DNA of 64,000 nt, taken from the NCBI GenBank assembly GCA_036389255.1, contig DASVQI010000003.1, positions 1 through 64,000 on the forward strand. The letters run 5' to 3'. The stretch's first letter is position 1. Every line of letters begins with the position of its first letter. The notes beneath the pieces were generated by a model that saw only the letters and a program-made list of their open reading frames with translations, did no database searches and had not been told where the DNA came from. The position numbers and the translations under genes are program-made. The DNA is from JACVRN01 sp036389255 (lineage in GTDB: Bacteria; Acidobacteriota; Blastocatellia; Pyrinomonadales; Pyrinomonadaceae). Of this stretch, positions 1-8,150 are shown piece by piece.

Positions 1-137
1 TAGTGTCCTAAATTCAATTCTCCGCGCCCCCTCAGCGTCTCTCTGCGCCTCTGCGGTGAATGTTCTTCAAACTATCTTCACCGCAGAGACGCGGAGGAAC
101 GCAGAGGATAGCGCAGAGAGTTTTCTAATTAGGACAC
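1..137. repeat. GCAGAG-family palindrome, inside-out copy
   Basis: An inverted repeat whose loop-proximal arms are CTCTGCGGTGAA (49-60) and TTCACCGCAGAG (77-88). The arms continue outward as GCAGAG-rich degenerate repeats to about 120. An outer pair GTGTCCTAA (4-12) and TTAGGACAC (129-137) brackets the element. The other three copies of this family in the window (1576, 25549, 31148) carry TTCACCGCAGAG at their outer ends. Here it is at the centre, so this copy is inverted inside-out or is the junction of two elements. It is non-coding; the ORF running through it is better started at 197. Confidence 0.75.
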
Positions 138-196
138 CACCGGAAAAAAGGGCGCGCACTTGTAGCCTTCCCCGGCGAAGGACTATAAAAGAGTCC

Positions 197-964
197 ATGA
201 GAAATCCTACCGAAAGATTTTCAACACGCGTCGAGAACTACGTTAAGTACAGGCCCGGCTACCCGCAGGCGGTCGTAGAGCTGCTCAAAGCGGAATGCGG
301 TTTGACGGCATCCTGCATCATCGCTGACGTTGGCTCAGGGACGGGGATATTGTCCGAGATGTTTTTGAAGAACGGCAACGTGGTCTACGGCGTGGAGCCT
401 AACCGCGAGATGCGCGAAGCGGGGGAGCGGCTGCTCGGCGCTTACACGAACTTCAGGAGCGTCGAAGGCACGGCCGAGGAGACTACTCTGGATGACGGGA
501 GCGTGGATTTCGTCACGGCAGGTCAAGCCTTTCACTGGTTCGACCGCACGGGAGCGCGCAGAGAGTTCCTGCGTATACTCAAGCCCGCAGGTTGGACGGT
601 CTTTCTCTGGAACGAGAGAAGGACGGACACGACTCCCTTCCTTGTCGCCTACGAGAAGATGCTAATCGAATACGGGACGGACTACGAGACGGTCAATCAC
701 ACCAACATAGACGAACGCGTCATCAGGGAGTTTTTCGCGCCCGGCGATTTTCATCTGAAGATATTCCAGACCCGGCAGGTCTTTGATTTCGAGAGCCTGA
801 GAGGACGGCTGCTCTCATCCTCTTACGTGCCGGAAGAGAATGAGCCCAATTACGCGCCCATGCTGAAAGAGCTTGAAAGAATTTTCAAAGCGCACGAGAC
901 GGGCGGGGAAGTCGCCTTCGAGTACGATACGAAAATCTACTACGGCCAACTCATGTACGATTAA
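197..964 (+). CDS. Class I SAM-dependent methyltransferase
   Basis: A 255-residue soluble protein with the Rossmann-type methyltransferase fold. Residues about 40-55 carry the SAM-binding motif I (IADVGSGTG), followed by the acidic VEPN motif II and the GTAEET and FVTAGQAFHWF segments typical of the Methyltransf_11/25 group. The substrate cannot be read from sequence. The same frame is open back to position 56, but that stretch lies inside the palindromic repeat. The ATG at 197 begins a normal family N-terminus (RFSTRVENYVKYRPGYP), so it was chosen. The gene stands alone and faces the minus-strand bacilliredoxin gene convergently. Confidence 0.85.
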   Translation: MRNPTERFSTRVENYVKYRPGYPQAVVELLKAECGLTASCIIADVGSGTGILSEMFLKNGNVVYGVEPNREMREAGERLLGAYTNFRSVEGTAEETTLDDGSVDFVTAGQAFHWFDRTGARREFLRILKPAGWTVFLWNERRTDTTPFLVAYEKMLIEYGTDYETVNHTNIDERVIREFFAPGDFHLKIFQTRQVFDFESLRGRLLSSSYVPEENEPNYAPMLKELERIFKAHETGGEVAFEYDTKIYYGQLMYD

Positions 965-1000
965 CAAAAACGGGCCAGCGCCGCAGATGGCGCTGGCCTC
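965..1000 (-). terminator. Intrinsic terminator of the bacilliredoxin gene
   Basis: A perfect 10-bp stem (973-982 with 989-998) and a 6-nt loop. On the minus strand it is followed by CGTTTTTG, so it ends transcription of the leftward gene at 1024-1470. It lies between two convergent genes and may also slow plus-strand transcription. Confidence 0.7.
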
Positions 1001-1023
1001 GTTCTGTGTGGATGTAGCTTGCT

Positions 1024-1470
1024 TTAGTTGGTCGCGGCGGCGGCTGGCTTTGTTGCGCAGTACTGGTCGAAGGCACGCTTGAGTTCTTCGGCTATCTGCT
1101 CTGCGAATCTGTTCTCTATCTGGCTTCGCTCCAGCATGTAGACCACCTCGCCGTCCTTCAGGATGGCTATCGAAGGCGACGAGGGGCGGTAGCCCTTGAA
1201 GTAGCTGCGCGCCTTCTCTGTCGCTTCTATGTCGGCTCCCGCGAAGACCGTGGCGACACGCTCGGGACGGGCATCGTGTTGCAGCGCGAGGGCTATGCCG
1301 GGACGCGCCTTGCCTGCGGCGCAGCCGCAGACAGAGTTGACCACCACCATCACGGTGCCTTTGGCATTCTGTATCCCTTCGTCAACCTGCTCGGGCGTCT
1401 TCCACTCTTCGAAGCCCAGCCGCGTTAGCTCTTCTCGCATAGGGCGAATCATAATCTCTGGATAAGGCAT
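1024..1470 (-). CDS. BrxA/BrxB family bacilliredoxin
   Basis: A 148-residue thioredoxin-like protein of the YphP/YqiW family. It carries the CGC redox motif at Cys48-Gly-Cys50 in the context VVVNSVCGCAAG and the conserved RSYFKGYRPSSPSIA segment. In Firmicutes the family removes bacillithiol from oxidised proteins. Homologues are widespread in Acidobacteria, where the thiol partner is less certain. The start at 1470 was preferred to a longer frame because GGAGGA lies at good spacing upstream and the protein then begins MPYPEIMIRPM like family members. A terminator follows at 965-1000. Confidence 0.9.
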   Translation of the reverse strand: MPYPEIMIRPMREELTRLGFEEWKTPEQVDEGIQNAKGTVMVVVNSVCGCAAGKARPGIALALQHDARPERVATVFAGADIEATEKARSYFKGYRPSSPSIAILKDGEVVYMLERSQIENRFAEQIAEELKRAFDQYCATKPAAAATN

Positions 1471-1575
1471 AAAGTTTTCTTCCTCCGGTTTAACTTTTCT
1501 CCCTTTATCTTCAGCCATGCGAGGCGCGGCGGTCAAGCGGCCCCGGATTGGAGTTGTGGGACAATCTCAGAATCC

Positions 1576-1674
1576 TTCACCGCAGAGACGCAGAGAGACG
1601 CAAGAGGGGGCGCTGAGAAAAGCTTTCAACTCCTCTGCGCTTTCCTCTGCGTTTCTCCGCGCCTCTGCGGTGAA
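1576..1674. repeat. GCAGAG-family palindrome
   Basis: About 99 bp bounded by TTCACCGCAGAG (1576-1587) and its exact inverse CTCTGCGGTGAA (1663-1674). The interior is nearly identical to the copy at 31148-31244, including the central GAGGGGGCGCTGAGAAAAGC. It lies between the start of the bacilliredoxin gene and the end of tsaE and holds no gene. Confidence 0.85.
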
Positions 1675-1690
1675 TTACTTGTTTAGAGTT

Positions 1691-2140
1691 CTAACTGTGG
1701 ATGCTGATAGTGCGCGGCTCGTCGCCGTCGCCAGTAATTCGTATGCGCCAGACTGGCTCCGGCAAGGGATAAGCTCCCATGCGCTCGGCCCACTCTATAA
1801 CGATGACGGCGCTCTCGTCCGTGAGCAGTTCGTCCAAATCTACCGCGTGCGCGGCCTGCGCGCCTTCGTTCAGGCGATAAAGGTCTATGTGATAGAGCTT
1901 CAAGCGCCCCTCGTAATGATTAACTAGGGTGAAGGAAGGGCTGGTCACTTCGTCTTCCGGTACGCCCAGAGACTCAGCCACTCCCTTGACGAAAAGCGTC
2001 TTGCCCGCGCCTAGCTGGCCGCTTAAGAGCAGAACCTCTCCGCCGCGCAAATGACGGCCGAAGCGCTCGCCGGCGTCCCGCGTCTCTTCGGGGCTGCGGC
2101 TAATCCATTCTCCTGCTGGCTCAAAGCCCGGCATAGTCAT
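1691..2140 (-). CDS. tsaE: tRNA t6A synthesis ATPase TsaE
   Basis: A 149-residue P-loop ATPase of the TsaE (YjeE) family. With TsaB and TsaD it makes the universal N6-threonylcarbamoyl-adenosine at position 37 of ANN-decoding tRNAs. The Walker A motif GQLGAGKT is at residues 41-48, followed by the family signatures SPSFTLVNHY, LYHIDLYRL and VIVIEWAERM. The ATG at 2140 overlaps the stop of the upstream gene (ATGA), with GGAGAG at good spacing, indicating translational coupling to nnrDE. The yjeF-yjeE order is common in bacteria. A second ATG two codons later is possible. Confidence 0.93.
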   Translation of the reverse strand: MTMPGFEPAGEWISRSPEETRDAGERFGRHLRGGEVLLLSGQLGAGKTLFVKGVAESLGVPEDEVTSPSFTLVNHYEGRLKLYHIDLYRLNEGAQAAHAVDLDELLTDESAVIVIEWAERMGAYPLPEPVWRIRITGDGDEPRTISIHS

Positions 2141-3810
2141 GGCCGCTCTCCTTCCGCGTCTAGAGAAAGAATAGCCGCGCCCAGATGCTCGCGTATGTCG
2201 GAGGCAGTCATCGTACGCATCCCCATCGCTCGCGCGCAAAGGTCGCCCGCCAGACCTCCCGCATAGACCGCCGCAATCGTAGCCGCCAGAGCATCGAACT
2301 CGTCTTTGAGCGAAGCGTGCGCCTGCGCCAGAAAGCCCGTGATGATGCCCGTCAGCGTGTCGCCAGCGCCCGCCGTGCCGAGCCCCGCGTTACCCGTAGG
2401 ATTGACGAAGACGCGCCCGTCCGGCCCACAGATGATTGTGCGCGCTCCCTTCAAGACCAGAATCAGGTTGTGTCTGACCGCGAACTCGCTGGCCGCGACG
2501 ACTCTATCCTTCAGGGCGTCTTTGTCCGGCGTGCCCAGAAGCCGTAGCATCTCGCCCGCGTGCGGCGTGAGAATAATGGGCGACTCGCTTGAGCCGCTCA
2601 AATCTTCGGGCCAAGGGGCAAGCGCGTTGAGCCCGTCTGCGTCTATCACTACGGCCGAGGTGCGCCCCTCCACCAGCTCGCGCACGAAACGTCGCGTGCT
2701 TTCATCTGCGGCAGTCAATCCCGGCCCTATGGCCAAGACATCCGCGCGCGTTGCCAACTCTCTTGCCTGCGCGACCGCCTCGTAGCTCAGAGCGCCGCTC
2801 TCTGTTTCGGGCAGCGCCGCCGTCATGACTTCGGGCATCGTGAGCGCGGCGACCGATGGCTGCGCGCTGGATGCGGTGGCCACTGTGACGAGCCCGGCTC
2901 CGGCGCGCATGGCCGCGTTGGCAGCCAGCGCGGCTGCGCCCGTCATCCCGTGCGAGCCCGCGAAGATGAAGGCGTGCCCGTGCATGTTCTTATAAGAGCC
3001 GGGCAGGTAGCGCGTCTTGACTAGCCACTCACGCGCGTCCTCCTCTTCTGTGAGAAAGAGCTTGGAGGCGGCTGCTTCTAGCAAAGAAGGCGGCGAGCCT
3101 ATGTCCGCAATCTCAAGCTGGCCGTTGTAGTCAGAGGCAGGCGGCAGCACGTTCGCACGCTTGGGCGCTGTGAAGGTCACAGTCAAATCGGCGCAGACGG
3201 CCTCGCCTATCAACTCCGTCGAATCCGCGCTGAGGCCCGAAGGGATGTCCAGAGAGACTACTAGCGGAGCTTTCAAATGCGCCCGCTCGCGTGCGCGGCG
3301 CAGGAGCGCCAGATGCTCCGAAACCTTCAGATAAACTCCTTCGAGCGGGCGAGCCAGCCCCGTCCCGAAAAGAGCATCAATAATAATGTCGTAAGGATGA
3401 TGTCCCGCGCTTATCTCTTCCCAGTCTGAATCGCTCTCGCATTCGGTGAAGGAGAGCGGCGGCGGAAGCGTCTGCGTCCCGGCGTCAAAGCGCGAGAGGC
3501 TACGGGTAATACGGAAATTTGTGAGCGCGTCGCCCTTCGCTTCTTCGGCGCGACCGAAGAGTATGACGTTGACCTGCATGCCCGCCAGCCAGAGCAGCCG
3601 CGCAAGGGCCGCACCGTCGCCGCCGTTATTGCCGCGCCCGCACAAGACAAGCGCCCGCCGCTTTTTGAGCCCGCCGGGGAAGCGGCTGAGAATCGCCCGC
3701 AAAGCACTCTGCGCGGCTGTCTCCATCAAAAGTAGAGAGGGGAGCGAGTAGCGCGCGGTCGTCTGCGCGTCAATCTCGCGCATCTCTGCTGCATCAATGA
3801 TTTTTCGCAC
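2137..3810 (-). CDS. nnr: Bifunctional NAD(P)HX epimerase/dehydratase
   Basis: A 557-residue cytosolic repair enzyme that restores hydrated NAD(P)H. The N-terminal YjeF_N half (about 1-225) holds the epimerase, with the GRGNNGGDG motif and a typical start (AAEMREID, LLLMETAAQ). The C-terminal half (about 260-540) is the ribokinase-like ADP/ATP-dependent dehydratase, with AIGPGL, ILTPHAGEM and GLGTAGAGDTLTGII. The start is a GTG at 3810; no strong Shine-Dalgarno precedes it, but the N-terminus matches the family. A strong hairpin (3828-3868) lies just upstream in the leader. It is coupled to tsaE by a 4-nt overlap. Confidence 0.93.
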   Translation of the reverse strand: MRKIIDAAEMREIDAQTTARYSLPSLLLMETAAQSALRAILSRFPGGLKKRRALVLCGRGNNGGDGAALARLLWLAGMQVNVILFGRAEEAKGDALTNFRITRSLSRFDAGTQTLPPPLSFTECESDSDWEEISAGHHPYDIIIDALFGTGLARPLEGVYLKVSEHLALLRRARERAHLKAPLVVSLDIPSGLSADSTELIGEAVCADLTVTFTAPKRANVLPPASDYNGQLEIADIGSPPSLLEAAASKLFLTEEEDAREWLVKTRYLPGSYKNMHGHAFIFAGSHGMTGAAALAANAAMRAGAGLVTVATASSAQPSVAALTMPEVMTAALPETESGALSYEAVAQARELATRADVLAIGPGLTAADESTRRFVRELVEGRTSAVVIDADGLNALAPWPEDLSGSSESPIILTPHAGEMLRLLGTPDKDALKDRVVAASEFAVRHNLILVLKGARTIICGPDGRVFVNPTGNAGLGTAGAGDTLTGIITGFLAQAHASLKDEFDALAATIAAVYAGGLAGDLCARAMGMRTMTASDIREHLGAAILSLDAEGERP

Positions 3811-4173
3811 AAACCGGATAATAGAAAGAGAGTCGCGCGCCGGTCAAATGCCCGAACGCGCGACTCTCGTATAGGAAAGGAATAGTCTGAAGCCAGCTTT
3901 TGAGTGGAAAAGCGCAAATAGTCGTCCCGGAAGGCTTAAAAACATACGCCGCCCTTCTCCTGAGCTGCTGCCTGCCGCTCCGCTTAGCCGTGCTTTTCCT
4001 TCTGGAAATCTAAGTAAATGGCTAATGAATGTGGCGCTCCAGAAAAGAGAGAAAATTTTTTCAAGCTTTGCGGGAGCCAAGATAAAAGCGAGGCGGAATC
4101 CTGTTAGGACTCCGCCTCGCCGGAAGGGAAGTGTGCAATCACTTAAGGGGAATGGTCTGGGATGAACCCTGAA
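3811..4173. other. Gap of 363 bp; two hairpins, no gene
   Basis: No convincing gene. A 12-bp perfect stem (3828-3839 with 3857-3868, 17-nt loop) is followed on the minus strand by TTTCTATT and sits 18 nt before the nnrDE start codon. It could be a leader attenuator or an old terminator. The terminator of the PEP-CTERM gene is at 4088-4120. The minus-strand ORF across 3844-4080 has no recognisable domain or ribosome binding site. Confidence 0.6.
4081..4120 (-). terminator. Intrinsic terminator of the PEP-CTERM gene
   Basis: A 10-bp stem GCGAGGCGGA / TCCGCCTCGC (4088-4097 with 4111-4120), extended by three inner pairs. On the minus strand it is followed by TTTTATC. It lies about 50 nt beyond the stop codon at 4174. 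Confidence 0.75.
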
Positions 4174-4842
4174 CTACTCCGACCTTTCAGCAGCTTTTCT
4201 GCGTTTGCTGCGAACGCGAGCGGCCAATCCGGCCAAGCCAGTGCCGAGCAGCACCATCGTCGTTGGCTCGGGTACGGATGGGGGCGGCGGGCAATTCGAG
4301 CAGGTCGCAACGTCGCTGCCGCCTCCGGTGCTCACATTCTGGAAGCGAGCGAAGATGGAGCGCGCAACCTCTTCGGCGGTCATGCCGGAGAAGTCGCCCG
4401 TGATGGTAAAGGTGGCGCTCAGGCCCGGCGTGATGCCGTTGTTGACGCTGCCGCCGCCGAACGTAGGATTGCCGTTCGCCTTATCCATCAGCACGATGTC
4501 GAACGTAGAAGTGTAATTCTGCGCTCCCGCCTGCGCTTTCAGGTCGTAGGCGATGAAGTAGCTGGAATTGGTGCTGGAAGAGAGCGTGTAGCTGTTCGGG
4601 CGGTCACCCGGCAGCGCGAAACCTATATTTGTGATAGTGCCGGTCGGATTCGCAATAGACGTGTTGGTAATTGTGAACGTAAAAGAGTTACCGACCAGCG
4701 TGTAATTGGTGATGCTAGCCGTAACGCCAGTGCCGTTCACGCCGGTCAGGGTGATGCCGTCGGCATAAGCATGGCTCGGCGAAAGACTAAGGAACAGCAT
4801 GGCTCCAGCGAAAAGAGCCAGCGTGGAGAAGATTTTTCTCAC
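4174..4842 (-). CDS. PEP-CTERM sorting domain surface protein
   Basis: A 222-residue secreted protein. It has a signal peptide (RKIFSTLALFAGAMLFL, cleavage near AYA-D), a beta-rich, Ser/Thr/Asn-rich body without a known domain, and a C-terminal PEP-CTERM tripartite signal. That signal is VPEP at about 190, a hydrophobic helix, then the basic tail RVRSKRRK. Such proteins are handled by exosortase and are usually linked to exopolysaccharide. No exosortase gene is in the window. The GTG at 4842 was chosen because GGGGGA precedes it at good spacing; the ATG at 4860 would add six residues with no Shine-Dalgarno. Confidence 0.85.
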   Translation of the reverse strand: MRKIFSTLALFAGAMLFLSLSPSHAYADGITLTGVNGTGVTASITNYTLVGNSFTFTITNTSIANPTGTITNIGFALPGDRPNSYTLSSSTNSSYFIAYDLKAQAGAQNYTSTFDIVLMDKANGNPTFGGGSVNNGITPGLSATFTITGDFSGMTAEEVARSIFARFQNVSTGGGSDVATCSNCPPPPSVPEPTTMVLLGTGLAGLAARVRSKRRKAAERSE

Positions 4843-4939
4843 GGTTGTTATTTCCCCCATTTCAAGAAAGTGATGTGATTGTTTTCCCTGCCGCACGATA
4901 AAAGGGCCTTCATCCCCGGTAAAAATTGGGGATTTTACA

Positions 4940-4957
4940 GACTCCTTGCAAGGAGTC
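4940..4957. promoter_or_regulatory. 18-bp perfect palindrome in PEP-CTERM leader
   Basis: GACTCC-TTGCAA-GGAGTC reads the same on both strands. It lies about 100 nt upstream of the PEP-CTERM start, between that start and the promoter at 5046-5075. It could be a dimeric regulator site or a small leader hairpin; no family assignment is possible. Confidence 0.35.
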
Positions 4958-5045
4958 CTTTGTTTTTGGAATTCCTACCCTCAGAAATATAGACAATCCT
5001 GCGGAGTTTCCAGAAAAAAGCGTTGGTTTCGAATATCGTGCGGGC

Positions 5046-5075
5046 ATAATGTAGCAAATGGGTCGCCCGTGTCAA
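5046..5075 (-). promoter_or_regulatory. Sigma-70-type promoter for the PEP-CTERM gene
   Basis: On the minus strand a perfect TTGACA (5075-5070) is followed after 18 nt by CATTAT (5051-5046). It faces the PEP-CTERM gene and predicts a leader of about 190 nt containing the 18-bp palindrome. Confidence 0.45.
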
Positions 5076-5136
5076 CATTTTTAAGAGTTTTCCTGAGCCG
5101 GGCGGCCTTAACTTTAAAGGGCTCAGCCGGAAAGGC

Positions 5137-6504
5137 TCACAGGTCGTATTCCTTTATCTTGGTCAGAAGCGTCTTATAGCTGACGCCCAGCGCCTCAGCC
5201 GCGCGCGTCTTGTTACCTTCGACCGAAGCCAGCGCCGCTTTTATCTTTCTGCGCTCGACAAAGCGCACGGCACGCTCCGCAGCCTCCGAGAGCGTGCCCG
5301 TCATGTCCAGCGCGCTCCAACCGCCTGGAGCGTCCGCGTCGCCTGCCACCAGCCCGAGGTCGTGCGGCTCAAGCACGGTCGAGTCGGCCAGTATGCAGGC
5401 ACGCTCTATTGCATTCTCAAGCTCGCGCACGTTGCCCGGCCATCCATGAGCGCGCAGGGCGCGTATGCTCTCGTCGCTCAGGCTGGCGGCCCGCCCCCGC
5501 GTCTCGCGCCCCAGTTGGGCCGCGAAGTGTCGCGCAAGAAGCTCTATGTCGTCGCCGCGCTCGCGCAAAGGTGGAATCTCTATAGGAAAGACTGCGAGAC
5601 GGAAAAAGAGGTCGCGGCGAAACTCGCCCGCCTCGGCCGCCGCGCGCAAGTCTCTGTTCGTGGCTGCCACCACGCGCACGTCAACGGGGATGGGACTGCG
5701 GCCGCCTATGCGGTCAACCGTCTTCTCTTCGATGGCGCGCAGAAGCTTCCCCTGCACGCCGAGCGGCAGCTCGCCTATCTCGTCCAGAAAGACAGTGCCG
5801 CCCGAAGCAAGCTCGAATTTTCCCTGCCGTCGCTCGCCCGCTCCCGTGAACGCGCCGCGCTCGTGGCCGAAAAGCTCGTTCTCTATCAGCGTCTCCGGGA
5901 TGGCCGCGCAGTTGATTGCGACAAACGGCTTGTCGCGGCGCGTAGAGAGATGATGAACCGCCCGCGCGAAAAGCTCTTTGCCCGTGCCGCTCTCGCCTAA
6001 AAGCAGGACGTTTGCTTCGGTCTGAGCCACGCGCTGAGTCTCTGTGACGGCTCGCTTGATGGCTTCGGACTCGCCTATGATGCGCGGGAAGCCGTAGCGC
6101 TTAGACCACTCGTCCCTCAGCAGTATGTTCTCGGTTCTGAGGCGCGATTGCTCAAGCGCACGCTCGACCAGTATGAGCAGGTGATGGGAATCTACGGGCT
6201 TCTGTAGAAAATCCTGAGCGCCGTCCTTCATGGCCTGCACGGCTTCGTCTATGGAGCCGTAGGCGGTCATGACAATGACAGGCACGTCAGGGTCTGCGCT
6301 TCTGGCTGCCCTGAGCACGTCCAGCCCGGAGCCGTGCGGCATGCGCAAGTCCGTTAGCACTATGCGGTGCGGCGTGCGCGAAATCTCTGCGGCTGCCGCG
6401 CGGGCATCTTCGGCTTCGGTGACGGAGTAGCCCGCCGCCTCCAGCGTCATCCGCAGGACGCGTCGCAAGCTCTCCTTATCTTCTACGAGCAGAATATCCG
6501 GCAT
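5137..6504 (-). CDS. Sigma-54-dependent NtrC-type response regulator
   Basis: 455 residues with three domains. The receiver (1-115) has acidic pocket E8/D9, phosphoacceptor D52 and K102. The AAA+ sigma-54 activator domain (about 140-370) has Walker A GESGTGKE at 170, the sigma-54 contact loop GAFTGA at 217-222 and Walker B VFLDEIGEL. The C-terminal Fis-type helix-turn-helix is NKTRAAEALGVSYKTLLTKIK. All activator motifs are intact, so it should drive RpoN promoters. No histidine kinase is adjacent. It sits between the pilin operon and the PEP-CTERM gene, and in other bacteria both kinds of gene can be under NtrC-like regulators. ATG 6504 was chosen over GTG 6516. Confidence 0.92.
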   Translation of the reverse strand: MPDILLVEDKESLRRVLRMTLEAAGYSVTEAEDARAAAAEISRTPHRIVLTDLRMPHGSGLDVLRAARSADPDVPVIVMTAYGSIDEAVQAMKDGAQDFLQKPVDSHHLLILVERALEQSRLRTENILLRDEWSKRYGFPRIIGESEAIKRAVTETQRVAQTEANVLLLGESGTGKELFARAVHHLSTRRDKPFVAINCAAIPETLIENELFGHERGAFTGAGERRQGKFELASGGTVFLDEIGELPLGVQGKLLRAIEEKTVDRIGGRSPIPVDVRVVAATNRDLRAAAEAGEFRRDLFFRLAVFPIEIPPLRERGDDIELLARHFAAQLGRETRGRAASLSDESIRALRAHGWPGNVRELENAIERACILADSTVLEPHDLGLVAGDADAPGGWSALDMTGTLSEAAERAVRFVERRKIKAALASVEGNKTRAAEALGVSYKTLLTKIKEYDL

Positions 6505-6660
6505 CGCAATCAGCACGCTACGGGCGCGAGAGAAGTTTCAGGAAGGTGTACATGTTTATGGCAGAACCGGAAGACCGGAATCGAGCCGGATGGTAGCCAG
6601 AGGCACGCTCAAGTGTCAAGCGCTTTGCGGTTTGCCGGGTTCAGCCAATCGCGGATTAAA

Positions 6661-6704
6661 GATAAAGGGCGGGCCGCATGTCGAATTTAACATACGGCCC
6701 GCCC
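6661..6704 (-). terminator. Intrinsic terminator of the pilin operon
   Basis: A 10-bp GC stem (6667-6676 with 6695-6704) extended by four more pairs around an AT-rich loop. On the minus strand it is followed by TTTATCTTTA. It lies about 30 nt after the last pilin gene. Confidence 0.8.
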
Positions 6705-6735
6705 GGTTTGGGTTAAGAGCTAAACTGTAAAACTT

Positions 6736-8109
6736 CTATCTCTCTGAAATGCCGGAGACGACGCGTCCCGTAGTCTCCTTGGCTTCCTCTTCAACTTTAG
6801 AGTGCGACTGTATGCTGGAGTTGCCGCTTCCCGAAACGTCGAAGGATGGAGCAAGAAAAGGATGCGGCAGGCCGCTTTCGGATGAGGGCCACGTGCGAGC
6901 GAATCTGGCTACCATGAAGGAGCCGAACTCGTCGGAGCCGCCGCCGCCGCTCTTCGTCACGTTACCGTTTCCGAGCACCAGAATAATTCCCTTGAAGTTG
7001 ACGCCGCCGTTCAGCACCAGATTGCCCGTCACTATCAGAAGGCCAGCGCCCCCGTCCAGATTACAGTTGCCGTCAACGAAGGTGAAGGCGGGCTCGTAGG
7101 GGCTAAGGCTCCCCGCGTTGCCGGTGAGGGAGGTGAAATAGCGGTCTTCCATCTTGGCAATCAGCTCCATCTTGGTCAGAAAAGCGCGGGCCGCATCCGC
7201 CGTCTCCAGAAAGTCCGGCGTATCGGACAACTCCGTCACAGAGATGTTGACGGCAGGTTTGTTCGGCTTAGAAGGTGCTATGGCTAAAACAGGTGCGATA
7301 AAGGGGACGGTCTGAGAGTTGTAATCCATGATGCCAAGCTTCTTGGTGCTGGTGTTAGGGCCATCCTCAAGCGCGGCTGCCGCGACGTTCCTGTCGTGGT
7401 AGCTGACGATGCAGGTCGGGCGCTGTTGCAGCGCACCGTACGCATCAACACCCGAATAAGTACTGGCGTTACTGTCGCCAAGGTTGAAGGTCATGGTCGA
7501 AGTCCCGTCGTCAGCGCCTCGTATCACGATAGGCGCGGGCACAGGGATGTCGTAAGCCATCCTTTTGACGAACATTCGCAGCTCTTTTTTAGCGCCCTTC
7601 GGCCCGTAGCCTGTGACTACTACCAGCAGGCGGTTGGGCTGTTCCGGAGCCACAATCTCCGGGTCAGGGTTGAACAGCTTGACGGCGAAGCTCGTGTTGT
7701 TGCCGAGCGAGACGCGAGAGTTGGCGCTCGTGTAGTCGCCGTTGACCGTGTAAGAGAGCCAGCGCGAAAGGCGCGGGTCGGCGGAAGGGTCGCCAGACCT
7801 GTTCGAGTAGTAGTTGTTATCTATCGTGATGGCCTTGCGGAAATCGAGCGTGAATGTGCCCGCAGGGTTCGCCGTGCCGTTCCCGCGCAGTATGTTGAGC
7901 GTCTGCTGTAACCCTGCTTCCGCCGCGTAGTAAGCCTGCGATTCTGCCGTGGAGTCTATGGCGTTCGTGGCCGACAACGATGTCGTCAGCACCAGAGCGC
8001 CTGCGGCAACCAGCAGGAGCATGGAGACAAGCAAAGAGGTCAGCAGCGCAGCGCCACGCTCGGCGCGTCGCTTCTCGTAAGCGTTGGGCATGCTGGAAAA
8101 TGTCTGCAT
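6736..8109 (-). CDS. PilX-like minor pilin / pilus assembly protein
   Basis: 457 residues, the last gene of the minor pilin operon. A short basic leader ends RAERG, followed by a hydrophobic helix AALLTSLLVSMLLLVAAGALV, as in the PilX N-terminal family. This family, like GspK, lacks the Glu at +5. The AESQAYYAAEAGLQQTL segment is the standard continuation. The long C-terminal part is beta-rich with a glycine-rich stretch near residue 390 and no named domain. It probably forms part of the priming tip complex. Start 8109 has GAGGAA upstream. Confidence 0.8.
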   Translation of the reverse strand: MQTFSSMPNAYEKRRAERGAALLTSLLVSMLLLVAAGALVLTTSLSATNAIDSTAESQAYYAAEAGLQQTLNILRGNGTANPAGTFTLDFRKAITIDNNYYSNRSGDPSADPRLSRWLSYTVNGDYTSANSRVSLGNNTSFAVKLFNPDPEIVAPEQPNRLLVVVTGYGPKGAKKELRMFVKRMAYDIPVPAPIVIRGADDGTSTMTFNLGDSNASTYSGVDAYGALQQRPTCIVSYHDRNVAAAALEDGPNTSTKKLGIMDYNSQTVPFIAPVLAIAPSKPNKPAVNISVTELSDTPDFLETADAARAFLTKMELIAKMEDRYFTSLTGNAGSLSPYEPAFTFVDGNCNLDGGAGLLIVTGNLVLNGGVNFKGIILVLGNGNVTKSGGGGSDEFGSFMVARFARTWPSSESGLPHPFLAPSFDVSGSGNSSIQSHSKVEEEAKETTGRVVSGISER

Positions 8110-8150
8110 AGAAAATATTCCTCGCGCTTTTTTGTATCTGGCCGCCGTCG

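Noticed and set aside
56..196. Upstream extension of the methyltransferase reading frame
   Set aside because: The 47 extra codons are encoded by the palindromic repeat; the ATG at 197 gives the normal family N-terminus.
3844..4080. Minus-strand ORF between nnrDE and the PEP-CTERM gene
   Set aside because: No ribosome site or recognisable protein features, and it runs over the hairpin at 3828-3868.
4843..5136. Sigma-54 promoter for the PEP-CTERM gene
   Set aside because: No TGGC-N8-TTGC pattern is present; a sigma-70-like TTGACA/CATTAT pair fits better.
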